Source: Allium sativum (Eukaryota > Streptophyta > Magnoliopsida > Asparagales > Amaryllidaceae). From it: a stretch of 64,000 nucleotides of DNA. A program made the translations under genes and the position numbers. Below are positions 46,276-59,279 of the stretch, piece after piece (position 1 is the stretch's first letter; the number at the start of each line of letters is the position of its first letter). The stretch covers positions 753,435,603 through 753,499,602 of the forward strand of contig CM060922.1 in the NCBI GenBank assembly GCA_030737875.1, read 5' to 3'. The notes under the pieces were generated by a model. It ran no database searches and was not told where the DNA came from. It saw nothing but the letters and a program-made list of their open reading frames with translations.

Positions 46276-47123
46276 TGTTCATTTTCGAGTTGTAAGTAAC
46301 GGATTACTACCAAAGGCTTTGTTTTTGAATTGTTTTAAGAAAAACAAGTGTTTAGAACTTCAAAGGTTTGAATTGGTATTATGATTTCAAATTGATTTGG
46401 AATAAACCCAGGAATTTAAATTCTGAAATTTAAATTTAACTTGTAAAGTTAAATATATCGAGATGGTAAATGTCAATAAAATTTAACTTGAATTATGTTA
46501 AATAAGATCTGGATTTGATTATAGAATAATCTGGAATGGAATTGAGTTGGAATCAGTTAAGTGGTAACTAAAATTGAATTAGAATATATCGAGACAAATT
46601 GGATTGATGAGTTAAGAATTTAAAATCAAGAATTGGACTTTGATTTGAAATGGAATTCGACTTAGGTATAAGCGAATGGTTGAATTTGTGGATAAGAATT
46701 TATTGGAGTTTGATTGGAAATACCTTGGTATATGCTGAATTGACAGCAGGTGAAAGTGATAGAGTGATATGCCCGACAAAAAGGTACAAGTTTATATTTG
46801 ATATGAGTTTGGAATTTATGAGCCGAATGTGGCAAGCCGCTTGGCTGTTTGATTTTCTTTTGGGTTGGAGAGGGCCTGTGTGGCAAGGCTTGAATTTTTC
46901 CGGTAACCCCGTACAAAGGAAACGCTGGCGAAATTTTTCGAAATTTTAAAGTGTTAGAAAATTTTCAAAATTTTTGAAAATTTTAGTTAGTCAGAATGAA
47001 TAAATATTTTAGTCGATATTAATTGGTTCAGTTGAAATCAGAAATAAGGGGTAAACAAATCTTAGGAGTTCCAATAGATAGGGTCGTCCTCTACCTTAGC
47101 AAATTTCGAGGACGAAATTATTC

Positions 47124-47137
47124 TAAGTGGGGAAGAT
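47124..47137 (+). other. Polypurine tract (element C)
   Basis: TAAGTGGGGAAGAT immediately before the 3' LTR. Confidence 0.92.
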
Positions 47138-50100
47138 TGTAATGACCCGCATTTTCCAGGGATATAATTAATTTATTTAATTATATAAATAGTGATATAG
47201 TGAATTAAATAAAGGTTTAATTAAATAATATGGAATAATTTATTTAATTAAATAATTAAATAATATATTTAATTCAGAATAGCCAGAAACAGTGAATTGG
47301 CAATATAAGGTGAACGGGGTCGTCCCCGAGATTTAACTCAGCTTAGAGTTGAATTATACTGACGAATATATTCAATCGACGTCAGTTTGAAACGTAGAAT
47401 TTTAATATAGTTATAAACGAGCGCGTAACGACGCGGCAGTTCGCTATTTGGCGATTTGAACTTCAACTGGATGTACAGGATTCGTTTTAAGCCGGATTTC
47501 GGTGAAACAAGAAACGTGTGGAGCTGGTGGAGTATATCTTTCTAGTGGAAGAGAAAAATCGGGATTTCGTCGTGTAGATTTTGAGTTACGTCCAAATCAA
47601 ATTTCAGAAAAGTCGCTGTGAAATTCCTTTATAATTCGTAACGCTTTATATACGTTATAAAAGGATTTTTCAGTGTAAATTGAATATCGATTCAATCTGG
47701 ACTCAGAATAGAGAGTATATAATTTTCCCGGAGCTGTATCGTATTCCACTGTGAATATATGAGATAATATAAATTTATTTATATTTAATTTAATTTATTT
47801 AAATATATTTATATATTTAAATGGATTATTCAAGGGTTTAAAAATAACCACTTTTGCAAACGAAGTCGGAATTCGACGAAACAAATTTTGTTGGATCCGC
47901 AATGTCAAATAGTTGTTAGATGTCAGTTTTCGTGATTTTTAGAGTCCGTATGTGACCGTACGGATTTTTAGAGTGGAAAACAGTCAGTATTTTGACAGTT
48001 AAAAATACGCTGTGTGAGCAAACGGAGTCGGAATTCGACGAAACCAGTTTCGTTGGGACCGCAATGTCGAACAGTAGCTGCATGTCCAGTTTCGTGATTT
48101 TTGGGTATCATATGTGGTCATAAGAAATTTATTTCGAGAAGAACACATAACATTTAAATAGAAATAGAATATGCCAATAGAATATTCCCACCCCTAAGCT
48201 ATAAATACCCTTTTCTTTTGCCTAAACCTAATTTCTCATCCCAGGAGTCAACGCTGCCTTAGGCCGCCACAAACCAAAAAGAAAATGGATGAAATCCTTC
48301 TTCAAGAATTCGGGAATATCTGAAACCAAGTCTCGTTCTACCCTCTTATCTCATTCTTCATTTCCGTGTGTTTTTGTGGGGTGCGATACCAAGTCTGGGT
48401 ACTGACTTTTGAAGACGGCAAGCTAGGGCATAGTTTTGGTACAGATCGAAGTGGTGATAGTTCGACTGGAGGGTAGCGTTGTACTCGAAATGGCGAAGGG
48501 ACTCAGTGACCGAATATTGGGGGTATCCGGTTGGGAGAAAGGGTCGATGACCTCCTGTAACGATGCTGAGAGGTGCGTCGACGCGTTCTGTGTAGGTGCA
48601 GTTTCTGCTAAGTGGTGCTCATGGTTTGAGCAGTGGATGGGGTTGAGAAGCAGGGTGCGTTTGTGAAAATATAGAAAGGAGAAGGAGGAGTTAAAAGCTG
48701 TTTGTATCGGTGTGAAAACAGTGAAGGGCGGATGGCAATTAGGGCATCAGGTCGGTCGATTGGAGGAGATACGAGTTATCCTATAGCCGTGAATCTGTAG
48801 AGGAATGAAAAGGGAAGCCTATCAGTAAGTTTAAAGTTGGTTTTTGGGTAAGTAAAAGGAGAACGAGGTGGAGGAAAACAAGGAAAATCTGAGTGCTGGT
48901 TTCACGAACAACATGTGTTTGATATGGGGTAGAAGAATTTGTAGAGAGAGGAATTTCAGTTGTTTTTGTTTGATCTTAAATTAACGGCAGAGGGAGCAAG
49001 TAGAGCTCGAGATTTGGAAGAAGGGTGCTGTGAAATATTTCTGGAGCGGTGGGTTTACATTTTGGGAGAGAAAGATATCACGGGTCGAGTTTGTTTTAAG
49101 GATGATGGGCTGAGGATACAAGAATTTGGAACGGTCAGGTCCGTCAGAATCGTATGGACGGACACTACATGATGGAGCTCACTGGAAGTCCATCAGAGAC
49201 CGTTACAATTTATAGCAAAATAAATTGTCCGTCAGAATCAAAGATGGTTATCGTCATTGACGATGATCGTCCAAAGGTGAGTAAATCTCACTAACTCTGA
49301 ACAGTTTATAATTTCATGTTGTATTTTTAGAACTGTTAGAAATTGTCTGATTGATTGTGTGTTGACTGTTTGATTGAACTGCTAGTCAGTTAGTTAAATT
49401 TCTATATTGATTCTGTTTAACGGAATATATCATATGGAACTGAAAGTGATGTTATCTATACTGTCTAACATCTGTGATGCAGGGAAACAGGTTGGAGGAA
49501 TCCGACTGGATTCCTCAACAGTTATTTTATTGTCTTTCATATATTTTGATTTATGATGTGATATATAATCTGTTGTCGATCATATGTGTTGGGACGATAT
49601 TGAACATCGTGAATTGATATGATTGGATACTATAACATACCGGATGTTGATAAGGAGATTTTTCAAAGTGATATTGAAAACAAGATATTTATAAATTGGA
49701 ATATTTATAAATAAGGAATATTTATAAATTGAAATATTTATAAATGGGAGATATTCAAAAAGGAAATAAATTTAAAACATTTTCTTTTTGGATGGAAAGG
49801 CCTGTGTGACGGGTTTGGGGATTTTCCCGATGCTCCCGATACAAAGGAGGTTATGGCGAATTTTCCCGAAATTTTAAGGAGTTAGAATATTTTTAAGAAT
49901 AAAGTTGAAAAGGGAAAATATTTGCAAACCATATGCAAATAGAAATATAAAGGGATATATTTGTGAAATCGAATATAAAGGAATATATTTGTGAAATCGA
50001 ATATAAAGATGTATATTTGTGAAATCAAATATAAAGGAGAATATTTGTGAAATCAAATAGGAAGGATAAAAGAAATATTTATTTGTTAAGTAAATAGAAT

Positions 50101-53100
50101 AAAAAGGGATATTTATTTGTTAAATAGAATTAAAAGGAGTTAATCGATTTGGATTAATCAAATAGAGTTATTCAAATGGGGTTAATCAAAAGAAGTTAGC
50201 GAAAGAGATTAATCAAATGAGTTAGTCAAACCAAGTCAAATGAGTTAGTTAAACCAAGTCAAATGAGTTAACCAGTCAGAGTTAACCAGTTTGATCAGTT
50301 AGAGTTGAACAGTTAGAGTTGACCAGTCAGAGTTAACCAGTTAGAACAGTTAGAGTTGACCAGTCAGAGTTAACCAGTTAGATCAGTTAGAGTTGACCAG
50401 TCAGAGTTAACCAGTTAGATCAGTTAGAGTTGACCAGTCAGAGTTAACCAGTTAGAACAGTTAGAGTTGACCAGTCAGAGTTAACCAGTTAGATCAGTTA
50501 GAGTTGACCAGTCAGAGTTAACCAGTTAGATCAGTCAGAGTTAATCAGTCAGAGTTAACCAGTCAGAGTTAACCAGTCAGAGTTAAACAGTCAGAGTTAA
50601 CTAGTCAGAGTTAACCAGATAGGGTTAATCAGTCAGAGTTAACCAGTTAGAGTTAAACAGATAGAGATAAATGGTCAGAGTTAATCACTTAGAGTTAATC
50701 AGTTAGAGTTAATCCAAATAATATGCCATTTAGCACGACTGCTAGCGTAATTCGCAGGGCTGCAAATAGCCTAAGGCGGTCGGATGTTTCCTGAGGGAAT
50801 CAGGCGTAACCATTGTGATCGCTGCGATCTAGAGTCAAGCGAATGGAGTTAAATAGAGTTGTCGAATAGTAGTTGTTCGAATGGAGTTAAATAGAGTTAG
50901 TCGAATATAGTTTATTCGAATAGAGTTGAATAGAGTTAATCGAATAGTAGTTATTCGAATAGAGTTAAATGGAGTTAAATCGAATATTAGTTATTCGATA
51001 GGAGTAAATCAAGTTGAGTTAAATAACCCAAGTTAGTCGAGTTAAGTTCGTCGAGTTAAATAAATCGATGTTAGTTTCATCGAAAGGAGTTATCGATGTT
51101 AGTTTCATCGAAAGGAGTTATCGATGTTAGTTTCATCGAAAGGAGTTATCGATTTTAGTTTAATCGGAGTGAGATTTTCAAATATGAGATATTTGAAAAG
51201 GAAGAGTTATCGAATATTAGTTATTCAAAGATAGATTATCGAATATCGATAATTCGAAAGGAGTTAACCGAATATAGGTTATTCGGAGAAGAGTTAATCA
51301 AATAGAGATTTCTCGAAGAGAGTTAATCGGCAAATTCGATTATATCGAATTCGGGAAAGTACTTATACTTTCCAGTGTTTAAATAGAGATTTATTTATTT
51401 ATAAATAAATAAGTGTTAGGTTAATTATTCACTAATAAGAATAGAAGTTATAATTAAAGTTAGAAAATTCGAAAGTAGGGATTATAACGTTATCGTTATA
51501 ACCAATGTTTTAAATATAGAAGTGGATTAGAAAAATTGGATCCGAGAAAGGCGTAAAGAAGTTGTTAAAGATTAAAAGATAAACTTTGACCATTTCGAAG
51601 TTATAACGTTGTTCAGTTAAGGTCTGAGAGGTAATTATACCCCAACTTGAGTGACTTCCTTCTTAACTAAGAAATGGTAAGGTTTGATCGTAAAGGAGTT
51701 CTGGAAATGTTTTCCAAACGAGAATCAGAAATGTTTTCTGATAAAAGAAAAATAGGAATTTAGAATATAGGGAAATAGGAGATAAGTAAATAAATGAACT
51801 AAAGGGATTTATGTTAAATGATGTTTGTTCGATATAATTTCCATTTGGAAATAATATCGTTGTTTGCACACTTGTTTTTCTTTGATAGTTAACTCACCGA
51901 CTGTCGAAGTTTTGACCATTTTAACGTTGTTAATATGGAGAGACCGGTTGGATTATTATCCATAGAACCACTCTGTATTGGCATAAGCGTCGCGAATCAT
52001 ATATGCCAAAGATAATTGAAGACGGAGAAAAATGCAAGGGCTATCCTGTTTACAGAATAGTGCCTTCGGTTTGTCCAGTCCCAGGACAACTTGTATGGAC
52101 GAAGGTCTGACAGAGTATATCCAGTGGATCGCGTAAGTTGATCTGTTCAAACGTATTCACGTTTGGTGGCGGAGGAATTCGTTTCTCTTAGCTGTATACC
52201 CGTGTTATTTTTGGATAAGTCAATTTGTGATTTGGCGGGTATGACGATGTGACATTTCTAAGTGAATGAAGATGGATGTCTGACATAGTATTTCCAGAAA
52301 GGTCACGTACATTGATTTCTTCAACCGTACCAAGAGTGGAAGCGGAGAAGGAAACTTCTTTTAGCTGACACGTAATGTATTGTTGTAGACATCAATTAGT
52401 GATTTTCGATGGATCTGACAATGTGGCATTCGAAGTGAATCTGATGTGATGATAAAGCGTAGCTTCTAGCCTCATCAACCGGTAAATGACAGAAATCGGG
52501 CAGGCAGCATGGCTAAGTCGGTCGCACCGAAGTAGGGTGTATAATCACCTATCTAGTGAATATTCATTTGTTTCTTAAATCTATCAATGCTGTCCCATAT
52601 ATATATACGGGAACGGTTGCTGATCCCAACCGTTGGTGATGTACATTCGATACACTCAAGCGAAATGAGTGGTCGGTCATGTGTGGCTGAGTTGCAAGAT
52701 GTTCTTGTTGAACTCCAGTGTATCGTTCCTAGAGTACACTGATCGGAAGGTGATTCCATACCTTGTCATAGTTGGAAATCCATTACCCAATACGTGCTTG
52801 CGGTTGTGATTGTATACTATGTATGTAGAACGTGAGATGCAAGCGTTTCTACTAGACTGATATTTATTTGTACTTAGACATTATTATAATATCAGAATGA
52901 TATTGCTTTGCAAAAATGTTTGGATTCTCATAAGGGAAAAACCCGTTCCGTATTCACGGCGTGGTCTTATGAGATATCATATACCTGTTTTAAATGATTT
53001 GAGTTTATTCACACCAGTCACATGACTGACCCGGAGTTTATTTGTTGTTTTCCCTAAACTCTTGGGTGCCTAAATTTGTACGGGCAGTCAAGTAGTCGGG

Positions 53101-53444
53101 TTTTGCAGATATACTGGAAGAGCTTGGAGCAGGAGGCTTCAAGATCATATAGCTATAGTTATTTCCGCTGTGTTGTAAGTGCTGTACCCTGATAAGTGCT
53201 ATTGTATACATAACTGTTATATTTCAAAGTTATGTTATATATTATATGTTATTCGTTCCGCTGTGAGATTCGTGTTACTCTGATGATGTAAGTTCTTCTT
53301 TCCTTCTTCTATTCTAAATTTCTATCTTATCTATTCTCACCCTCTGTCTTCTTTCTATTAGTTTCTTGAATTTCCAGTGCAATTTGGGGTTGGACTTGTG
53401 TTATTTAGTCAGCTCAAATTCCCCCGGATTTTCGGGTCACTACA
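47138..53444 (+). repeat. 3' LTR of element C
   Basis: Differences from the 5' LTR seen by eye (5' LTR/3' LTR position): 39720/47526, 40965/48771, 42950/50757, 43420/51227, 43461/51268, 44364/52171, 44698/52505 and 45298/53105. All are transitions. There is also one extra G near 49114. TATA box 48200-48207; minisatellite about 50207-50717; dyad-linker array about 50827-51367. Confidence 0.97.
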
Positions 53445-54005
53445 TATAACATGTGGTAACTTCCCGGTATATCACATGGAATCGGTAGCGACCCTGATCC
53501 TTGGATTTGTACATTGATAAACGATGTCAATCCCTCTAGAGGCTCCAGACTTCCTACCAACTCTGTTCAGCCTCAGAATTTGTGGCTTGGACATTGAATC
53601 AAGCATGAATAAGTTAGGATATTGGATTGGATTAAACAGGGATTGGACCTCTAAGGAAATTAGGTCGATACTAACCCGACTCTAACAATTGGAGGCAGAC
53701 ATTTTGACCTAAATACTCGAGGCACTCGAGCAGCGAGTACTTGTTTTGGCAATTGGTAACAACTTATAAATGATAATAATCAAATCCTGGATATGATTAA
53801 AATAGCTTAAGAGGTGGAATGTCTCGATAAGATTTGGATAATGTTAATCGAAGTCCGTTCACCCTAAATATTTGAAATTCTAGGAATTTGCAAGACTTCA
53901 AATTGCCAACATTGGGAAGAGGTCTTGTTAGATATTCTTTAACCCAAAACATGATACTTTGACTACTAAGAAGAGATGGACTGATAAGACTCTATGGAAA
54001 TTCCT

Positions 54006-54550
54006 GAGAGATTCAACGCAGCGGTCGCTTCAGTGGATCAACCAGATCCATTTATATTGTTAATGGAGGCTATGTTAGGAGTGGTGCATAACTCTAACTT
54101 TAAGTATTAGTGAAAGGGGATCCCCTCAGGGATCGTGTTGAATTCTACAATGAAGTCAATAGATTTATTAAAGAAAAGTATGCATTGGAAGATCGCATGG
54201 CCCTGAGGTTAATATTGATAAGGATAAAGGGCAATCCAGTTAAGGAGAAGATAAAGGGAAATGAGAGGCTAATGCTGATGTTGTTCGGTCAGAAAGCATG
54301 AGAAGAGGACCTATTTTATCTTTATACTTAGGTCTTAATGAATCTTTATACAAAGTTTGTTTAAACACTAATGATCGCCTCCCGTACCAGAGGTCAGCAA
54401 GAAGGATGCCTTAGAATGGGAAAGGACTTCTAGAAAACTCTACGTGTTCATACGTGTTCCATGACATTGATGGACATGATATTAATGAATGCAAGCAGTT
54501 GAAAGAAGAATTTAAGGGTCTTGTCAAAAAAGGGAAGCAACCTCAGTATG
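54006..54550 (+). pseudogene. gag: gag relic of Tat/Athila lineage
   Basis: Frame from 54006 reads ERFNAAVASVDQPDPFILLM, then EAMLGVVHNSNF, matching the Tat/Athila gag block usually written RFN(A/V)...L...L. A second stretch (about 54104-54240) reads LVKGDPLRDRVEFYNEVNRF and on, the helical segment that follows in this family. At 54451-54545 comes VFHDIDGHDINECKQLKEEF, the family's zinc-knuckle-like CxFHxxxGHxxxEC with the first Cys replaced by Val. The pieces are in different frames with stops between, so this is not a working gene. Confidence 0.7.
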
Positions 54551-55029
54551 TTCTAAATAAAACCATGATATAGGAACCACGACAGCCTTCGATAGTACAA
54601 AATCATGGTGGACCTAGCTCCATGTGTGGGATCGTCATCAACTGATGACATAGGACTAAGGTTATAAATGGCTATGTCAACTTACCCATGTACAACATCA
54701 TGATTTGGTCCATAGGCATGCTCTTAGCTGGCGATACACTACCTCTTTCTCAATTCTAGTTTTATTTAATATGTAATAAAAATGGCTAACCCACTTACAT
54801 TTGTATGTTAACCAGAGAGATCCCTGATAAGCTTTGAGATGATAAATAAATCAAGGATTTCAGATGTAATAAACTAATGCTTTAAGAAATTTAATAAAAG
54901 TGTTTGGCAAGTATTATTCATGCCCGTTAATATTAAAAGATGACATTGGGTTTCAACTTTAAAACAACCTAATAGTCATCATATGTCATCACACTTAGGA
55001 AGGGTCAGATCATTTGGCAATATGATGGT

Positions 55030-55650
55030 ACAATCATGATCATCAAGCACCAATGTGCTTGGATAGGGTCAAGTCATTTCTCTTATGGGATGGACTGGGT
55101 GGGATCGTCAGGAAGAATAATGCTTGGTAAAGTTCGGTCTGGTCCAAAAGAAGATTCATTCAATCACGATCATCGAGTACCTCATGCTCGGCAAGAGTCC
55201 AGTGACGCTAGATCGTTAAGTCCCGTTTCACTTGGTAGGGATCAGGACGTTTGGTAATTGGGATGACATGATCAGTATCGTTGAGTAACGAGTATGAATA
55301 ATCTTTTGCAAGGGTTAGATTGTTCCATATACAGAATAGATCGATCAGGATCATCGAGTATTGTAGCGCTTGGCCAGAGCCTGACAAGGCTAGGATTGCC
55401 AAGTGCATCAATGCTCGATAAGAGCTAGGTGAGGCTAATGATAGTCAATAACGACAGTGCTTGGCAAGATCCCAACAAAACTAGGAACGCCTACCACAGA
55501 CTACACATGGAATGAGAAGATTCAGATTGTCGAGTGTGATAATACTTGGTAAGAGCCCGATGAGACTAAGATTGTCGGGTATGGATGGCTCTTTGCATAG
55601 GAAGGTAATGATCTTCAAGCATGGACTATGCTCGACCAAGGTCTGGAGAG
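55030..55650 (+). repeat. Degenerate tandem repeat (about 40-95 bp spacing)
   Basis: A motif of the form TCGAGTA...ATGCTTGG(C/T)AAGAG(T/C)C followed by GA(T/C)...GGCTAAGATTG recurs near 55050, 55120, 55182, 55229, 55370, 55411, 55460, 55533 and 55629, with irregular spacing and strong divergence. Tandem repeats in the 3' untranslated part of Tat/Ogre elements are well known. Confidence 0.65.
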
Positions 55651-55947
55651 ATGAAGGATCGAACCGACAAGGTCACAAAATTTCAAAGATCAACCCAAAA
55701 TGGTTGTTAACATAGACAGTAGTTTGACAAAGCCACTAACACCAACTTGGTAAAGCTTCATATTATCTAAATGACCAGCAAAGATAGTGGACTGCACTAA
55801 ATGGTGTGGAATAGTCATGGAACTCAAGAACAATACAGTGATATTGCAAATATTAGACTTATATAACACATCTTTTACAAAAAGACGTATTTTAGTAGGC
55901 AAATGTTGACCTATCTTTCTACAAGGTTTTTAGGCTTTGTATTTGGT

Positions 55948-56396
55948 GTTAGGGAATGCGGAATGGATCATTAAGGAAAAACAAACACTAGAGGGGGTGA
56001 ATAGTGTTTTTGAGAATTTAAATAAAATCTAAAATTTGTGTAAATTACTAGATGAATCAATCACCACAAACACAATCACAGACACAGATTCAAACGCAAA
56101 CACAAGAATAAACAAAAATAAAAATGCAGAAAAGGAAAGAACATCCTGGATTTTATACTGGTTTAGATTACTCCTATGTCCTGTCCTACGCAACACTGAA
56201 TTGCGCAGAGTTTTATTACAATATCAAAATCCAATTACAACCTCCTTGATTTCACGGCTACAAGGGATACCACCGATTCTGTCCTTGATTTCGTGGCTAC
56301 AAGGGATGCCACCGATTCCGTCCTTGATTTCACGGCTATAAGGGATAAAATCGTTTAACCCCAAATACAACCCAAACAATTACAAACAACCATATA
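55948..56396 (+). repeat. Probable copia-type LTR fragment
   Basis: TGTTAGGGAATGCGGAATGG followed by AACACTAGAGGGGGTGAATAGTG resembles the start of many plant copia LTRs. A repeat unit of about 42 bp (CCTTGATTTC(A/G)(C/T)GGCTACAAGGGAT) is present three times at about 56249-56345. The fragment is cut at 56397 by LTR G. The 56036-56341 open frame partly translates that repeat and is unlikely to be a gene. Confidence 0.45.
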
Positions 56397-57922
56397 TGAA
56401 ATGACCCAAACTTCCCCGATCCCGCAAGAGACGGAGGAGCCCGGATTGCTTCGAGTACACGATGCATCAGAACACAAACATGAGAACATTTCATTGCTAC
56501 TACAACAATTACATCAGAGTACCAGATATCAGAGTATGAATAAATATTACACAGCTGAAATAAAATAATATCAGATATTTAAAATACAAGGCAACGGAAA
56601 TTTAAATGTAAAAATATAATGTATAGTGGAAAATACATCAACAACACAACTGAAAGAAACACACGGATACAAAGCTTTCCGAATATAGCTCCAGCTATAA
56701 TCCATCTTCCTGGGAAAAGAAATATCTGCGAAAACCAAAACCACTAGCTGCCCGTATGGAAAATATGAGCACCCAGAGTTCAGGTAGAAACAATAAACGT
56801 GGAGTCAGTCATGGGATTGGTGTAATGACCCGCATTTTTAGCTGTCGAATAATTAATTAATTTAATTATTTAACATCGAGTTGGCGATATCGATAACCAG
56901 AATTAAATAATATTTATATTTAATTAATATAAATAATAAAATAATATATTTCCGGAATAATCAGAAATAACAGAATCCATGATATGTTGTGAATTGGACG
57001 ATATAAAATATATAATTCAGTTTATATTGAATTATATTGACGAATATATTATTTAAACGAAGTATTAACGTATAATATGTATTATAATTAAAATCGAGCT
57101 CGAAATGGTGCTGCAGTTCGTAAATTGGTGATTCGAACTTTAAACGAATATACATAAGCCGTTTCAAATCGGATTTCTGTGAAACAAGAAACGTTAGGAG
57201 CTGGTGAAGTATATTTTTCTAGTGGAAGAGAAAAATCGGGATTTCGTCGTGTAGATTTTGAGTTATGTCCAAATCAAATTTTAGAAAAGTTGTTGTGGAA
57301 TTCCTTTACAATTTATAACGATTTATTTATATTTTAAAAAGGAATTTCATTATAAATCGAATATCGATTTATATCGGGATTTGAAATATCGAGTTAGAAA
57401 TTCATATAGGAATATTCTAAAGCTGTGTGATATTCTGTTGTGAATATATACGATAATATTTATTTGTAAATATTTAATTTAATTATTTTTAAATATATAT
57501 TTATATATATAAGGGTTATTTAGAGTTTAAAAAATAGCCAGTTTCGCAAACGAAGTCGAAATTCGACGAAACTAATTTTGTTGGATCCGCAATATTAAAT
57601 TATTGCTAGATTTCAATTTCCGTGATTTTTGAAGTCAGTATGTTGCCGTATGGATTTTTAATGTGAAATACAGTCGATATTTTAATGGTTAAAAATATGC
57701 TGTGTGAGCAAACGAAGTCGGAATTCGACGAAACCAGTTTCGTTTGGACCATAATGTCGAACTGTAGTTGTATGTCCGGTTTTGTGATTTTTGGATGTCG
57801 TGTGTGATCACACGGATTTTTAGAAGGCGAAATGAATATTTAGAAACTAAAATATTAAGTATTGGTGAACCAAAACTTGCCACCCACTTCTTGTTTTTGC
57901 CACACAAGATTTCTTGTCCCCG

Positions 57923-57930
57923 TATAAAAT
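57923..57930 (+). promoter_or_regulatory. TATA box, solo LTR F
   Basis: TATAAAAT, 1102 bp into the LTR, at the position equivalent to the TATA box of C. Confidence 0.5.
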
Positions 57931-58853
57931 CACTCTCAGCCGCCGCACCTCAGAAGGGAAAATACAGTAAACATGGATCTTCAAAAATCTAGATAAAATC
58001 ATTTACTCCTCTAAAAAATCCAAAACAAAAATATGTGAATGCACCAGTGCCTGCTGTCCTTTTCTACACCAATTTCAGTTGGTTCGATCTCTTTTTTTCG
58101 TACCAAGAATATGAACAATGGGCTAGGGTTGAGAAAATCTGCAGACATAAGTCATATTATTTGAAATCGATGTTGTATTTGGTTTTGTGATGGAAATATG
58201 CAAGTATTGGTGGTGGTTTCAAGATGATTGGTGATTAAAAAGATCGATGCTTTTTGCTGTGTTGGCGCGAAGACTGAGAACCGCAATAAGCAAAGTGAGA
58301 TCGAGTTTGCTGATTTTGGTGTGGTTTGATAAAGGATTGGAAGAGAAGGTGAATGGTGCTTGGGGTTTGAAGTTTAATGAAATGGTGAGGGAGATTCAGT
58401 GGTTAGAATTTGCAGTTGGGAGGAAGAAGGAAGGTTGGCGGGCCTTTTCTAAACGGGCTGATTTTGTTTTAGAGGGTAAGGCCCATTATAAAAATATAAA
58501 TCCATGTTTTTATTTTATTTAAATATGTATAAACTTCAAACTATTATAACGTCGTTGTACGATATCAGAATCCAGCGAAACAAGATCCGTCAGGATCGTA
58601 TGGACGAGAGCTACCCAATGGAACTAACTGGGAGAGAATTCGACCTTGTTATAATTTATAGCAAAATAAATTGTCATTCTGAATCAAGTGATGGTTCTCG
58701 TTATTAACGATGATCGTCCAATGTGAGTAAAACTCACCAACTCTGAACAGTTATATTTTTATAACATATTCTTAGAACTGATAATTATCTGTTGATTGTT
58801 GTGTGTTAACTATTTGGTTGAATTGCTTGTGTATTGGTTGAAATTATAGATAA

Positions 58854-58855
<2 letters not shown>

Positions 58856-58897
<42 letters not shown>
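58856..58897. repeat. (AT)n microsatellite in LTR F
   Basis: About 42 bp of alternating TA. The equivalent site in B has a short run (about 12145-12160) and C has none, so it expanded locally. Confidence 0.95.
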
Positions 58898-58900
<3 letters not shown>

Positions 58901-59279
58901 TCGTTAATTAAATATTGATTCTGTTTATCAGAATAATTCATATCGAAATGTAATCGATGTTAAGTATATTGTTTAACATCTGTGATGCAGGGAAACAGGT
59001 TGGAGGGATCCAACTGGATTCCTCAATATTTATAATACTGTTTTTTTTCATATATTGTGATATATGATGTAATATATAATATGTTGTTGATTATGTGTGT
59101 TTGAATGATATCGATCACTGTTAATTGGTAATTTAAATACTATGAAAAATATTGGGATGTAAAAAGGGGATTTTCAAAGTATATTGTGAAAATAAATTAC
59201 TTATAGAAAATCAATGGATTTTCTATATAAAAGGAAAAGGATTTTATAAAAGGAAATAAGTATAAAATCAAAGAGTTAA

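Larger units (their letters stand above)
45638..47137 (+). other. Internal region of element C (1.5 kb, non-coding)
   Basis: It contains PBS, a leader hairpin (45700-45718), the palindromic-loop hairpin (46251-46275), a 99-codon frame at 46650-46949 with no family resemblance, a segment at 46850-46950 resembling the LTR at 41985-42070, the relic pol-terminal codons AAT-TTC-GAG-GAC-GAA-ATT (47102-47119, NFEDEI) and the PPT. The relic codons show descent from a coding Del/Tekay-like element by internal loss. Confidence 0.85.
39332..53444 (+). mobile_element. Element C: complete, very young giant-LTR non-autonomous retrotransposon
   Basis: LTR (39332-45637, 6306 bp), PBS (45640), 1.5-kb internal region, PPT (47124-47137), LTR (47138-53444, 6307 bp). 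The TSD TATAA is exact on both sides (39327-39331 and 53445-53449). By eye the LTRs differ at eight sites plus one 1-bp indel. All terminal features needed for mobility are intact, but gag and pol are absent, so it depends on proteins from elsewhere. It sits inside the Tat/Athila-like element. Confidence 0.96.
53450..55947 (+). mobile_element. Decayed Tat/Athila-like Ty3/gypsy internal region
   Basis: Continues the element interrupted at 39331. The first 1.1 kb keeps gag relics; 54600-55030 has no recognisable coding; 55030-55650 is a degenerate tandem repeat; 55650-55947 shows nothing I recognise. No RT, RNase H or integrase was found, so it is a deleted or LARD-like copy. The lineage assignment comes only from gag similarity. 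Confidence 0.6.

Noticed and set aside
46650..46949. 99-codon frame in C's internal region as a possible novel accessory gene
   Set aside because: No homology recognised, an overlapping frame of similar length lies on the other strand, and its end overlaps the LTR-like segment. It is kept only as an unexplained frame.
39332..53444. Two 6.3-kb direct copies as a segmental tandem duplication or assembly duplication
   Set aside because: Copies are bounded by TG...CA ends, separated by a region beginning with a PBS and ending with a PPT, and flanked by an exact 5-bp TSD. An LTR retrotransposon explains all of this, though assembly error cannot be fully excluded without reads.
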